DNA of 35,000 bases, taken from contig NC_041785.1 of NCBI RefSeq assembly GCF_900090045.1, positions 1,610,001-1,645,000 on the forward strand, in the 5' to 3' direction. The notes beneath the pieces are model-generated. The model searched no databases. It saw nothing but the letters and a program-made list of their open reading frames with translations, and was not told the DNA's origin. Below, one piece after another: positions 10,285-19,714 of this stretch (its first letter is position 1; every line of letters starts with the position of its first letter). This stretch comes from Plasmodium malariae (lineage: Eukaryota; Apicomplexa; Aconoidasida; Haemosporida; Plasmodiidae). The translations under genes were made by a program, and so were the position numbers.

Positions 10285-12189
10285 TTAATATATTACTGCA
10301 TCGTGAGATTCATAGTTTTCATTTATATAGTTTAAGGAAGAGTTGTTGTCATAGTTGATGTAGTCGTCTTGTTGCATGTGATCCATTCCACTTTGGTAGT
10401 CGTCTTGTTGCATGTGATCCATTCCACTTTGGTAGTCGTCTTGTTGCGTGTGATCCATTCCACTTTGATAATCGCCTTGTTGCGTGTGGTCCATTCCGCC
10501 ATGGTAGTTTCCAACATATTTATAGTTATCACTATTACAGTTTTCACCTGGTATGGACGTGAAGGACTTGGTTTGGTTTTTATTATTATTAATACTGAGT
10601 TTGTTAAAAAAAGGACTTTGTGGTTGTACATTTCCATGTAAAACGTCATTCATCATAGGTGCAATGAAGCCAGTAATTTTAGGATCAACCCAACCCTCAG
10701 AAGTGGATCCAAATAAATTTTGAATGGACGAAATATCATTTTGTTCAAAATTTTCAGGAGGCACTAAATCTAGAAATTTAGGTTTAGGCATATTAGGTAC
10801 AGGTATAAATTGATGTACTTCAATTGCATGTAATTTGAAAGATATGGAATCTAACTTTCCTCCATCTATTGGTGGCTTATCAATTTTACCTACATATTCA
10901 ATGGTAGGATTGACAGGACTTTTCTCTATAAAATTACTTGATGCTGTTGATTTCGTATCAGTATATATACCCATTTGTTTTTTGACCTTATTTAAATCTT
11001 TTTTAAAAAAAGCAGAAAAATCTTTTGGCATAGATTTAGGATATCCTGTCTGTGGATCTATGTCATTAAGGGAAGTTTCTCCCCTTTGATCCTTGCAGTT
11101 GTTGAAGGAACAGAAAAGCCAATTTTTTTTTTTTGTTTTTTTGTTCTTATCCTCTACATTTTGACGTTGCCCATCAGGTGTTAGCACAATGTCGTTCTTA
11201 TCCTCGTAATCATCCTCAACTTCTCTATAACCGACGACTTCTTTGTAACCATCGATTTCTCTGTAACTGTCTATTTGGCTTTTTTCCTGGTCGCCTTGGT
11301 GGCTTCCCAGCTTTCTATCTTTTTTCGATATCAACCGAGCAAATTCAAAGAAAGGCCTTTTTTCAGAAGCTTCCCTGTTCATAATAGGTGCCTGTTGAAT
11401 ATAGGATGTATTATTTTTTAATAGTTCAGGAGGGATATCTATCGCCTTTTGATTTGGATTAAGAACCTCAGAAATGTTTTGAAAATGAACTTCAGGGTAT
11501 GGTACTATTAAAGGTGGAGGACAATCTAACTCAACATCAATTTTTGGTACATATTTACATACAGGTACATCTTGATATTTTTCTTTCCATTGATATTTGA
11601 CTATATCAACTTGTTTTTCCATTTCAGTAATTTTAGGTACAATTTTTTCTTTTATATCTACAATGATTTCTTTTTCTACATACTTGTCTATATATTTTAT
11701 TTGAGGTACTTCTACCTCTATAATCTTTTGCTCTCCTTCATATTTGGGTATAACTCTAGGTATTTCTCTTACATCCCATATAGGTGAATAGATTGGTACA
11801 TAACCTATTGGTATATCTACATCAACCGGATTTTCCAAAATTTTTTCTTGAGGTATATTTATTTTTCTTTCTTTGTATAATAATTCAACTGTTGGTACAT
11901 CATGTTTTGTTTCTTGACTATAATATTTTGGTTGTACCACATCTTGAATTTCATATTTTGATGACTCGATTATTTTATCACGCACATACTTATCTTGGTA
12001 TACAGGAATATTAAACACAGGTTGATCTCCCTTTACATTTATCACTGGTCTCTCACTACTTTGATATGTATAATCATTTCCCTCTTCATACGCTTGATCA
12101 CTCTCTATATTCATACTTATAACGGGGGCTGCATAATTCCCCTTGCAGCACTCACTGAGCAGTAGTTTGCACTGTTTATCCTCCATCAT
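10285..12189 (-). CDS. ALV7: Alveolin, inner membrane complex protein (ALV7/Pf77-like)
   Basis: 634 aa, single exon. Alveolins build the filamentous subpellicular network under the inner membrane complex, giving zoites and gametocytes their shape. Residues about 120-232 form the alveolin core, rich in Val/Pro/Ile/Glu/Lys in short periodic phrases: EVEVPQIKYIDKYVEKEI, DIKEKIVPKITEMEKQ, YQDVPVCKYVPKIDVE and LDCPPPLIVPYPEVHF. Cys pairs near the N-terminus (SECC, about 13-16) and mid-protein (FCSFNNC) are possible palmitoylation sites. A 12-residue repeat lies near the C-terminus. About 71 kDa by length, close to the P. falciparum protein called Pf77/ALV7; I assign this member from that size plus the neighbourhood (next to PUF3 and PDX1). 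The first two codons are both Met; either could start. The alveolin call is firm, the member number less so. Confidence 0.87.
   Translation of the reverse strand: MMEDKQCKLLLSECCKGNYAAPVISMNIESDQAYEEGNDYTYQSSERPVINVKGDQPVFNIPVYQDKYVRDKIIESSKYEIQDVVQPKYYSQETKHDVPTVELLYKERKINIPQEKILENPVDVDIPIGYVPIYSPIWDVREIPRVIPKYEGEQKIIEVEVPQIKYIDKYVEKEIIVDIKEKIVPKITEMEKQVDIVKYQWKEKYQDVPVCKYVPKIDVELDCPPPLIVPYPEVHFQNISEVLNPNQKAIDIPPELLKNNTSYIQQAPIMNREASEKRPFFEFARLISKKDRKLGSHQGDQEKSQIDSYREIDGYKEVVGYREVEDDYEDKNDIVLTPDGQRQNVEDKNKKTKKKNWLFCSFNNCKDQRGETSLNDIDPQTGYPKSMPKDFSAFFKKDLNKVKKQMGIYTDTKSTASSNFIEKSPVNPTIEYVGKIDKPPIDGGKLDSISFKLHAIEVHQFIPVPNMPKPKFLDLVPPENFEQNDISSIQNLFGSTSEGWVDPKITGFIAPMMNDVLHGNVQPQSPFFNKLSINNNKNQTKSFTSIPGENCNSDNYKYVGNYHGGMDHTQQGDYQSGMDHTQQDDYQSGMDHMQQDDYQSGMDHMQQDDYINYDNNSSLNYINENYESHDAVIY
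10361..10504 (-). repeat. 36-bp coding tandem repeat in ALV7 (12-residue repeat)
   Basis: Four 36-bp units starting at 10361, 10397, 10433 and 10469 encode DDYQSGMDHMQQ or close variants (residues about 563-610). The two downstream units are almost identical, while the 5' ones differ (HTQQ for HMQQ, GDYQ for DDYQ). A decayed fifth unit (GNYHGGMDHTQQ) leads into the array. Confidence 0.92.
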
Positions 12190-12541
12190 TCATACACGTC
12201 CCTTGTAATTCCTTCTCTAAATTCGCAAACTTTCCCTAGCGTTTGCACATGTATATGTGTACGTGTGTATATGTGTGTGTATATATATACTTGCGCATAG
12301 AAATATACAAACAACAGTTGTTTAATGCCGCGACTTCACTTAAAATATTTTTGTACCTACTTACTTTGCGCTCTTCCTAGCCCTCTTTTCACATTTAATG
12401 TTATATTTTTTATTTTGTTTTTTTTTTTTTTATTTACCCAAAAAAGGAATACTTGGAAAAATCATAAACTGCGTATTTCTACAGTCGTTTTAATTAACGT
12501 TTTGTGTATTTTATCGTAAAATATTCCAACGACTACTGAAA

Positions 12542-12667
12542 ATGCAACTGTTACTGCTGCTCATGCTAGAAATACTGCATGTACAAAAAAGGGCAATGCT
12601 TGAATTCCTCTTAAAAATTAAAGATAAAAATCAAGAATATGTAAAAAGACAAATTAAAAAAAAATAA
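12542..12667 (+). CDS. Possible small ORF, 41 aa, or first exon
   Basis: Starts MQLLLLLMLEIL and ends in a basic amphipathic stretch (KIKDKNQEYVKRQIKKK) before TAA. It sits in a patch of mixed base composition inside AT-rich intergenic DNA and has a purine-rich start context (CTGAAAATGC). A GTAAAA donor (12643-12648) follows GAATAT, so it could be an exon of a spliced gene, but I found no clear partner exon downstream. I do not recognise it. Chance is a real alternative at this length. Confidence 0.22.
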   Translation: MQLLLLLMLEILHVQKRAMLEFLLKIKDKNQEYVKRQIKKK

Positions 12668-13544
12668 AAAAAAAAAAAAAAAAAAAAGGAAGACCTTACA
12701 TATGTATAAACATTACGGGTGTAAATTTAAAATGTTATATAGAACATAAACAAAACTGAAAAAAACAACACAATATAGTGTATATATCTGTCTGTTTGTC
12801 TATCCTTTTTTTTTTTTTTTTTTTTTTACGTTACTTATATTTGATATGTTATTTTTGTCTTCTTTATTTAATTCGTCCTATTTTATATTATTTCGTTTTG
12901 TTATATATTTTTTTTTTTTTATTTGGGCACTTCACTTTAGTATTGTGTGTGTATACAAAACAGAATAAATTGTTATGAACAAAAAAAAAAAAAAAAAAAA
13001 AAAAAAATAAATAATTAAAGAAAAAAATGGCTAGATAAAATAAAATAAAATAAAGAGTCGTATATGACTTAAAATGACAACATAATAATGAGATTAATGA
13101 CAAACAAAACAACGGAAAAAATGAGTACCAAACAGTGAACAGAATGAGTAGCAAAACAGCGAGCAGAATGAGTAGCAAAACAACGAGCAAAAGCACTTGC
13201 TTAGTGTGTACTTACAACTCATACATCTTTCGTATTTAGAAAAAAAGAAATATGAACTTAAAAATTTCTTCTTTTTTTGTGAATCTTATGAAATAAATTA
13301 TAGAAAAAAAAAAGGTATAAAAGTTTTGCCCAGTATAACTAATTGTGCACATACATGTAGGACTTATACCTTTTTTTGAAAGATGTATTTATATATATAT
13401 GTATACACATAAATACGTATATACATATGTACAATAACCTAATTGCTTGCATTTTACGTTGATCTATTTGTGCGAAATGGTATTCACAGATAGTACGAGA
13501 TATTCTTATCATAAATTTAACACAGGGACAATGAGATATATGCT

Positions 13545-13603
<59 letters not shown>

Positions 13604-13960
13604 ACAGAATAGAGCAATTGTTGTACGTTCTTTACAAGTTTTCACACATGAAAGAAAAAACAAAGATGGTTATATATGTTCAAATTACATCGACTATGCG
13701 CTCTTATGCACAATAAAAGAATACAGTTGATAAGCTTATAGAATAATATGCTTGCGTGTGGGTGTGTGTGTTTGCGTGCATATGATTCAATGTTTTCGTT
13801 GCTTAATATAGAAAATTGTTGAGCTAACAAAAATTTAAAAAGTAAAAATTTACTAATTAACCAGTTGAAATATGAATAATATATGCCTGGTGTGTTTTAT
13901 TTCTGCACATTTTTAAGCTATTCATGAAACGGAAAAAATTAAAAAAATAAAGTAAAATAT

Positions 13961-14161
13961 AAGGTAACAACATAAAGTAACAAAATAAAGTAACAAAATA
14001 AAGTAACAACATAAAGTAACAAAATAAAGTAACAAAATAAAGTAACAACATAAAGTAGCAAAATAAAGTAGCAAAATAAAGTAACAACATAAAGTAACAA
14101 CATAAAGTAACAAAATAAAGTAACAAAATAAAGTAACAAAATAAAGTAACAACATAAAGTA
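13961..14161. repeat. 13-bp tandem repeat, about 15 copies
   Basis: The unit AAAGTAACAAAAT alternates irregularly with the variant AAAGTAACAACAT; two copies carry AAAGTAGC. Because 13 is not a multiple of 3 the array cycles through frames, and on the minus strand it gives open Leu/Tyr/Phe-rich reading frames that are artefacts. It is located in the ALV7-SYS1 divergent spacer. Confidence 0.93.
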
Positions 14162-14865
14162 AAAAAAATAAAACGAATAAAATAATTTTCTTTTCCCAAG
14201 TAGCAGATATATGCCAGAAAAAATTTTAGAAAAAAAGGGTACTAAAAATTTAATGATACTGTTTCTTTTTTGGTCCACGCAATTTAACGTCTTATGACTG
14301 CTAAGCAACATGGTTGTGCTAAACAGCTTATTGTGCTTATTTATTATAGAAATGTAAATATAATAAACAAAAAAAAAGACAATTAATTTGGTATGCCGTA
14401 CTGCAATTTTTCTTGCATAATGAAAAAAACATGCTAAAAATGAATGAATAAATATATAAGTTAGAAACGTAGCTCGAAAAAAAAAAAATGCCCAATCTTA
14501 AGTCTTAGTTTTATTTCATTATTTAAATTGTAAATATTCTCTCATTCAATTTGAATATAAGGTCTTTCATCTTTTGAAAAATATTTTTTAATGGATTGAT
14601 TTTTTTATTATTTTTAAATAAAAAGTTAATTTAAGGGAATAAAAATTTATTATATCAATATACAAAAAAAAGTGTACTTCTATTTTTTTGGCTTCACATA
14701 TATGTATATGTTGTAGCATTAAAAACTGTAGTTGCTATAATCGTGGGAAAATAATTTTTTTGTTTTTTTCTATATTTTTGTTTTTACATTTACATTTTAT
14801 ACATTTTTCTGCCATCTGTGTAACAAAAATTACTTCATTATAATTAATTTTAATGTAATTAATAG

Positions 14866-15420
14866 AAGGAGGGTAAAAGAAAAAGTTCCTCTATGGTCTA
14901 CTCCTTTTGTGCAACCTGTTATACTTTCTTATTAGATATGCATGCTACTAACTCTGATAAAAGATTTTACAATATAGAGATCCATGATAACATTGGAACA
15001 TGAGATTGGCAAACACGGTAAAGCAAAACAGTAATAATGGTGGAAATAATAGTGTCAACAGTGGTAGGAGTAGTAGTTGCAGCACTTGTTGCAGTAATGT
15101 AGAAGTAATGGTACAAATGGCATAACACTAATACTCATATGGGATTTAAAGTTTTGAGAATTAATATTTACACCTAATAATATTCCGCATCATATTACTG
15201 CTGCATACTAAATACCTATGACAAAACTTTGTCCGCAAACATTAAATGCGAATTTTATGGTAATGATATTAAAAAAGTAAGAATGAGAAAAAAGATATAT
15301 TTGAAAATTAAAATTTTTCTTAAAAAAAAAAATGAAATAAATATAATATACATACATTACTTACGTAAAATAAAAATGCTCACAAAAAAAATGAAGAAAT
15401 AATATAATGCAAACAATGAA
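14866..15420 (+). pseudogene. Coding-like island with several in-frame stops (gene remnant or unresolved spliced gene)
   Basis: Base composition is visibly less AT-rich than the surroundings. In one plus-strand frame, open stretches with protein-like composition follow one another. The first is a 36-codon piece from ATG 14893 to TGA 15001-15003 (MVYSFCATCYTFLLDMHATN...). A hydrophobic piece (MVEIIVSTVVGVVVAALVAV) is read over GTA/AGT trinucleotides. Then come a piece ending at 15174, and about 80 codons from 15181 (ILNTYDKTLSANIKCEFYG...) ending at a stop near 15420. At least five stop codons separate them. A second frame gives an Asn/Ser-rich ORF (15000-15125). I recognise no family. It could be a decayed gene, a spliced gene whose junctions I cannot fix, or a structured RNA. 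Confidence 0.28.
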
Positions 15421-15806
15421 ATGCAATTAAATAATAATGAACATTTTTATAATAGTAAAAGCAATGCGCAATATGACGTCATGTGTATAACAGTCATTTC
15501 TCGCTTATTTAAGTAATTTATTCAATAAATAAACTAAAATCAGTTAAGTTAAAAATATGGAGAATTACGATGGCATTACTTTGGCTAAGGGAATACATAT
15601 AGTAGAGCAATATTATGTCCTATTTTTTATATACTTAAGTTTCTTCGCCTTTAATATATATATATATATATATACATATAATATGTATGTATAAATATAC
15701 ATATTTTTTTTTTTTTTTTTTTTTTTGGAATTATTCGGAATGAGCATTAAATATCACATATAATCATTTATTTGTTCTTATTCTATTCTTATACGGATTT
15801 TAAAAA

Positions 15807-16843
15807 ATGAAAATATTATCTTACATTCAACAAGAAAATGGCAGATTTATTTTAGATACTCCAGAAAACCATGTTCATTTCATTATATGGCAAATATTAT
15901 GTTTACAGGCAGTATTTTATGCTATTCCGAGTACAACTACTTTTTTTATTTTTACTATTGCTGGGTTCTTTCGAAATTTAATTTATATTTTTAATACAGA
16001 GTCCTATTTTAATGGAGATATTGCTTTGTTTTGTATTTTTTTTACAAATATATTAAACTCCGTTTTAATGTAAGGATAAAGGATAAAGGATAAAGAAAAT
16101 GCATCCCTTTTATGTAATGATCCTTTAACAGTTAAAAGGGCTTACACAAGTAGGTGTGTATAAATTGCATATATATATGCGTGTGTAAATACATGTTCAG
16201 AAAAATACACACAGATATATTTATATTTATATATATGTTATTTTAATTATATAGATCTTTATTCATAAAAATTGTCGTCAAAAGATCAAAAAAACATTTA
16301 GACTACGTCACATCTTACGGTATAATTCATTTATGCCTATCTATTGTGGTTTCGAGATTTCCTGTCTCATGTAAAATAAGAAAAAGTATTGTGTGTAAAA
16401 CTTTTTTTTTTTTTTTTTTTTTTTTTTGTATATTGGTTAAATCCTGTTTTAGTTTAATTTATATGTATCCTTTTAATGCACATTTATATGCTCAAGTTTT
16501 TATGCGTTCATGTAACTACTTGTTCAAGTTATTACCTGTTCACGTTATTGCTTGATCATGTTATTATGTGTTCATGTTATTGCTTCTTCATATTGTTCGT
16601 TGCTCATATTTTTCTATACTGTTTCATTTTTATGTGCCTGCTGTTTTATGCTTATGTTTGTCATATGGAACTTTACGTTTTATAGATTTATGGTATCTAA
16701 GCTTTTTCCTTTTTGTCATGATAACTGTGCTTATAAGCGAGTGCCTATGCTACAAGGATAACATTGAAAGAAATTTATTTGAACAACACTACATTGTAAG
16801 AAGTAACTATAATGTATATTTTTATAACACGCAAAAACTGTAA
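15807..16843 (+). CDS. SYS1: SYS1-like Golgi membrane trafficking protein, three exons
   Basis: Model: exons 15807-16069, 16255-16370 and 16686-16843, giving 178 aa. Donors are GTAAGG and GTAAAA; acceptors are TATATAG and TTTTATAG. The phases agree (AT|A = Ile, T|AT = Tyr) and the frame stays open to TAA. SYS1 is a small four-helix membrane protein that recruits the Arl3/ARFRP1 GTPase to the trans-Golgi. Human SYS1 is 156 aa and follows the same order: WQILCLQAVFYA in helix 1, KKHLDYVTSYGIIHL before helix 3, then SRFP followed by a W-containing final helix ending in ECLC. The motif FPVS-Y-LWYL is created exactly at the second junction, which supports the splice. The 5' flank is AT-rich with a T-run at 15704-15726 and it shares its divergent spacer with ALV7. 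The 3' tail beyond helix 4 is parasite-specific. Confidence 0.83.
16504..16607 (+). repeat. 16-bp minisatellite inside SYS1 intron 2
   Basis: Six consecutive 16-bp units plus half a unit, of the type TTGTTCATGTTATTGC, with the central TTCA.GTTATT best conserved. The array occupies about a third of intron 2 and its T/C-rich strand is the sense strand. It generates overlapping Leu/His/Cys-rich frames that look like protein but belong to the intron. Confidence 0.85.
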
Positions 16844-17334
16844 TAACTTGTGTGAGTATATCCATACTGTTCCTATATTACACAGTCAATTAAGTGCTTT
16901 TACTGTTTCTACAACCTACCATTATATATGAATAGATATACACATCGACGAAAAGCACAGAGTAGCTACAAAAACTAAATAAAATTATGCTCCAAGGAAG
17001 TCTATAATATGTTTCAACGTAAATGATATTGTTAGGATGAGGAATACAACCTCCTTTTGGTAATAACTGCACACGGAAAATTTAGACATTTGTTATGGGC
17101 TACATATGCACGTTAAAGGAAATTACACCTTCTTTTTTTTTTTTTTTTTGTGTGTAATTTTTAAGTGGTATTTATGGATATACACATATTTAAGAGAAAA
17201 ATAACTCAAAAAATTATAAAATTTTTTTTTTTTTTTTTTATTTCTTACCATATAAGCACAATTTATTCAAATTTTTTAAAGATTTATTTTAAAATTTATT
17301 AAATGTTTGATACGTGGAAAAAAAAAAAAAATTG

Positions 17335-17369
<35 letters not shown>

Positions 17370-17527
17370 AACATATACACAAATATGTATTAAATGCCGG
17401 GTAATACTCTCTTATTTTTATAACTGCTGTTTACATTTTAAAGCGCGAACAAATAGGCTTAATTAGCAAAAAAAATAAAAATACATGTGCAACACATAGC
17501 AACAAGGGGTTTGAAAATTGAAATAAT
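16844..17527. other. Intergenic: convergent SYS1 and PUF3 3' ends
   Basis: Contains T-runs near 17132-17149 and 17222-17239, an A-run at 17319-17331 and a (TA)n tract at 17345-17368. It presumably holds both 3' UTRs. No gene or RNA gene seen. Confidence 0.65.
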
Positions 17528-19591
17528 TTATTCCTTTTCCATATTGATATCTACATTAATTAGTTCAAGATACTTATTAAAATACGTTAATTTTGGAGTT
17601 GTCTGTTTTAATTCGTTGTAAATTTCTCTATTATTTACCTGACCTGTACATGTTAAAAATTTTTCATACATGTTAATGTCCTTTTGTTTTACAAATATAA
17701 ATAAGTTGTTAAAAGTTTTAATTAACTCGGATTTCAAAACAATTTCTATGTCAAGAAGAAATATGTTACATAACTTTTCATAAAATGTACAGCCATCCAA
17801 CATTTTACTTAATAGATTATAACTTCTGGAGGAGGTGAAAAACCTCCTGAACAAGTCATTAATATGTTTGCAATTATACATTTCATTTATATTAGCCTCA
17901 TTTTTATATAAATATATAATTTGTTCTATAAAGAACAATAAATTTTTTAGCACTTGTTCATTTTGAGTGTATGATAAAAATTCATAAATAATAAAAATAT
18001 ATCTTTTATCCTTTAAATATTTATTTAATTTATTTTTATCTAGGAATACAATTAGTAATTGTTCAATAATGGGCTGTATAATTTCACTTTTTCTTTTGAA
18101 CCCATCTTTGACACTTTTCACTGCCTTGGAATATATCATATTTTTCCATGTAACATTAAAATATTTATCTTCATTATGTTCATTTATGTCATAAAAAAAT
18201 TCTAAAATAACATAAAAACCATAGTAATCATTTAATAAGTTTTCAAAATCACTTACAATTTTTTGAACTATCATATCATTCAAAATTTTGGTATCATCCG
18301 TAATTTTTAAAAGCCTAATAACTAGCAAGAAGTTTACACTATTTTTACACAAATCTACTATATTGTTTTTTAATAATTTTATTAAATTTTTTTTATGTTT
18401 ACTAGTACTGTACCCTAGTAAATATATTAAGGCTTTGTTACCAATATTTGTTGATATTAAATATTCACATCCTTCATGTATTATTTCCATTACATTAATT
18501 AACTCTTCTTCGTTTAATATTTCACATGCAGCTAGGAGGATATTATGAGAAACAATATTATATAGTAGTTCTTTTTCTACAATATTTTCAATAGTTTCCA
18601 TCAAATATTTTTTAATCGACATTTTATTTTCTTCATTAAATGTTTTAATCATTTCACTCGGAGCCTTTTTTAAAATCTCAGGTGAAATATTCTTTATATC
18701 ATTAATGTTTGGAATAAGTAAAAAGTTAATCATTTTTATCCTCATGGCTGTTTTTAACTTTTTAAAAACTGTGTGCCATAATCTTGAAGCAAATTTTGTT
18801 AGAAACAATTTCGAATGGTTTAATAACCACAAGAAAATATCATTCTTTATCTTTTCACTTTTTGCATGTTTGTAAAAACATTGAAATATAAGCGAAACAA
18901 AATTGCATGTACCAATATTGTTGAAGTGTGGAAATAGACCTTCCCATAATTTATTTTGATCTTCTTCTTCTGCATTTATAATTAAAGAGGACATTACATG
19001 ATAACCAAGATTCGTACGAGCAAATTTGATAAGTTCAACTTTTTTTAATTCATTCCAAATAATAGTTATTCGCTTCTTTTTTTCAGCTTTATCTTTTGCT
19101 TGTAATAGTTCATTAAAATATAATCTCAACTTTTTATAATAATCATAATTTTCTATTACTACTTTTTTTTTACATTCTTTTATTAGTTTTTTTTTTTTGG
19201 ATTTTGATAAATTTTCATCATTCATAATGTTCTTGCATTTTTTATCTAATATAGTATTATCAACTCTTTTCATATTTTGCTTCATTGTATTATTTTTTCT
19301 TTTTTCTTTTTTTTCAAAAAGAAATGTTCCTCCTGTTGTTTCAGGGTTAATCTTGCCTTTCTTCTTAATTTTTTTTACTATTAGCTGCTTTCTTTTTTTT
19401 TTTTCACCATTATTTGAAGCATGATTACCACTGCCAGTACTGCTATTATTTACATTATTCATATTTTCATCCCTCTGCTTCAAGATTTTTTTTTTTTTTT
19501 TTTTTTTTTCCCTTAGTTCCTTTTTGTTAATAGAACTCTTTTCCTTAATCTTTTTACTTTTCTTCATCGCAAAAAGTTTCGTCATTTTCAC
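17528..19591 (-). CDS. PUF3: Puf6/PUM3-type pumilio-repeat nucleolar protein
   Basis: 687 aa, single exon. Residues 1-150 are extremely basic, with KKK/KKKK runs including a run of eight lysines coded by a 24-nt homopolymer, as expected for a nucleolar localisation tail. From about 155 the protein is all-helical and repeat-like: residues of the type ELIKFARTNLGYHVMSSLI, LFLTKFASRLWHTVFKKL, LLYNIVSHNILLAACEIL and YLISTNIGNKALIYLLGY fit degenerate PUF repeats, and DYYGFYVILEFFYDI a later one. The C-terminal part (about 500-680) would be the CPL-like region of Puf6/PUM3. That family binds nucleic acid without strict sequence choice and works in 60S ribosome biogenesis; the Plasmodium member at this syntenic position is called PUF3. 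Classical PUF1/PUF2 translational repressors have better conserved repeats, so this is not one of those. A 236-bp TACA array lies just upstream of the start. Confidence 0.78.
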   Translation of the reverse strand: MKMTKLFAMKKSKKIKEKSSINKKELREKKKKKKKILKQRDENMNNVNNSSTGSGNHASNNGEKKKRKQLIVKKIKKKGKINPETTGGTFLFEKKEKRKNNTMKQNMKRVDNTILDKKCKNIMNDENLSKSKKKKLIKECKKKVVIENYDYYKKLRLYFNELLQAKDKAEKKKRITIIWNELKKVELIKFARTNLGYHVMSSLIINAEEEDQNKLWEGLFPHFNNIGTCNFVSLIFQCFYKHAKSEKIKNDIFLWLLNHSKLFLTKFASRLWHTVFKKLKTAMRIKMINFLLIPNINDIKNISPEILKKAPSEMIKTFNEENKMSIKKYLMETIENIVEKELLYNIVSHNILLAACEILNEEELINVMEIIHEGCEYLISTNIGNKALIYLLGYSTSKHKKNLIKLLKNNIVDLCKNSVNFLLVIRLLKITDDTKILNDMIVQKIVSDFENLLNDYYGFYVILEFFYDINEHNEDKYFNVTWKNMIYSKAVKSVKDGFKRKSEIIQPIIEQLLIVFLDKNKLNKYLKDKRYIFIIYEFLSYTQNEQVLKNLLFFIEQIIYLYKNEANINEMYNCKHINDLFRRFFTSSRSYNLLSKMLDGCTFYEKLCNIFLLDIEIVLKSELIKTFNNLFIFVKQKDINMYEKFLTCTGQVNNREIYNELKQTTPKLTYFNKYLELINVDINMEKE

Positions 19592-19714
19592 ACTCTTTAA
19601 ATGGATACCCTAAAAATTTATACAACAATTAATTATACCCTCTTCCTTTCTTTTTTCCCCCCGATGTTGCAAAGATCTCTTTTTTGTAACTATATATATA
19701 TATATATATAAACG

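Larger units (their letters stand above)
12190..15806. other. Intergenic: divergent ALV7/SYS1 promoter region
   Basis: A 3.6 kb gap between divergent genes. Directly upstream of ALV7 (12240-12300) is a CA/TG-rich stretch containing GTGTACGTGTG, which includes the GTAC core recognised by some ApiAP2 factors; function here is only a guess. Poly(A)/poly(T) runs are dense (12669-12687, 12805-12828, 12981-13007, 13560-13601, 15704-15726). A 13-bp tandem repeat, a 41-aa small ORF and a coding-like disrupted island are listed separately. TGACGTCA, a perfect palindrome, is at 15474-15481. A 45-codon upstream ORF (15557-15694) precedes SYS1. Confidence 0.6.

Noticed and set aside
10332..10649. 105-codon minus-strand and 90-codon plus-strand frames at the ALV7 3' end
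   Set aside because: Shadow frames of the 36-bp coding repeat in ALV7.
13857..14311. Three overlapping minus-strand frames rich in Leu/Tyr/Phe/Cys that look like membrane proteins
   Set aside because: They are three phases of the 13-bp tandem repeat; hydrophobicity comes from TTACTTTATTTTG-type sequence.
14880..15010. Possible C/D-box snoRNA (CTGA and ATGATAA in the island)
   Set aside because: The boxes are in the wrong order and spacing and no terminal stem is evident.
16346..16761. Plus-strand frames of 69 residues between SYS1 exons 2 and 3
   Set aside because: Explained by retention of intron 2 with its 16-bp repeat; splicing restores a conserved SYS1 pattern.
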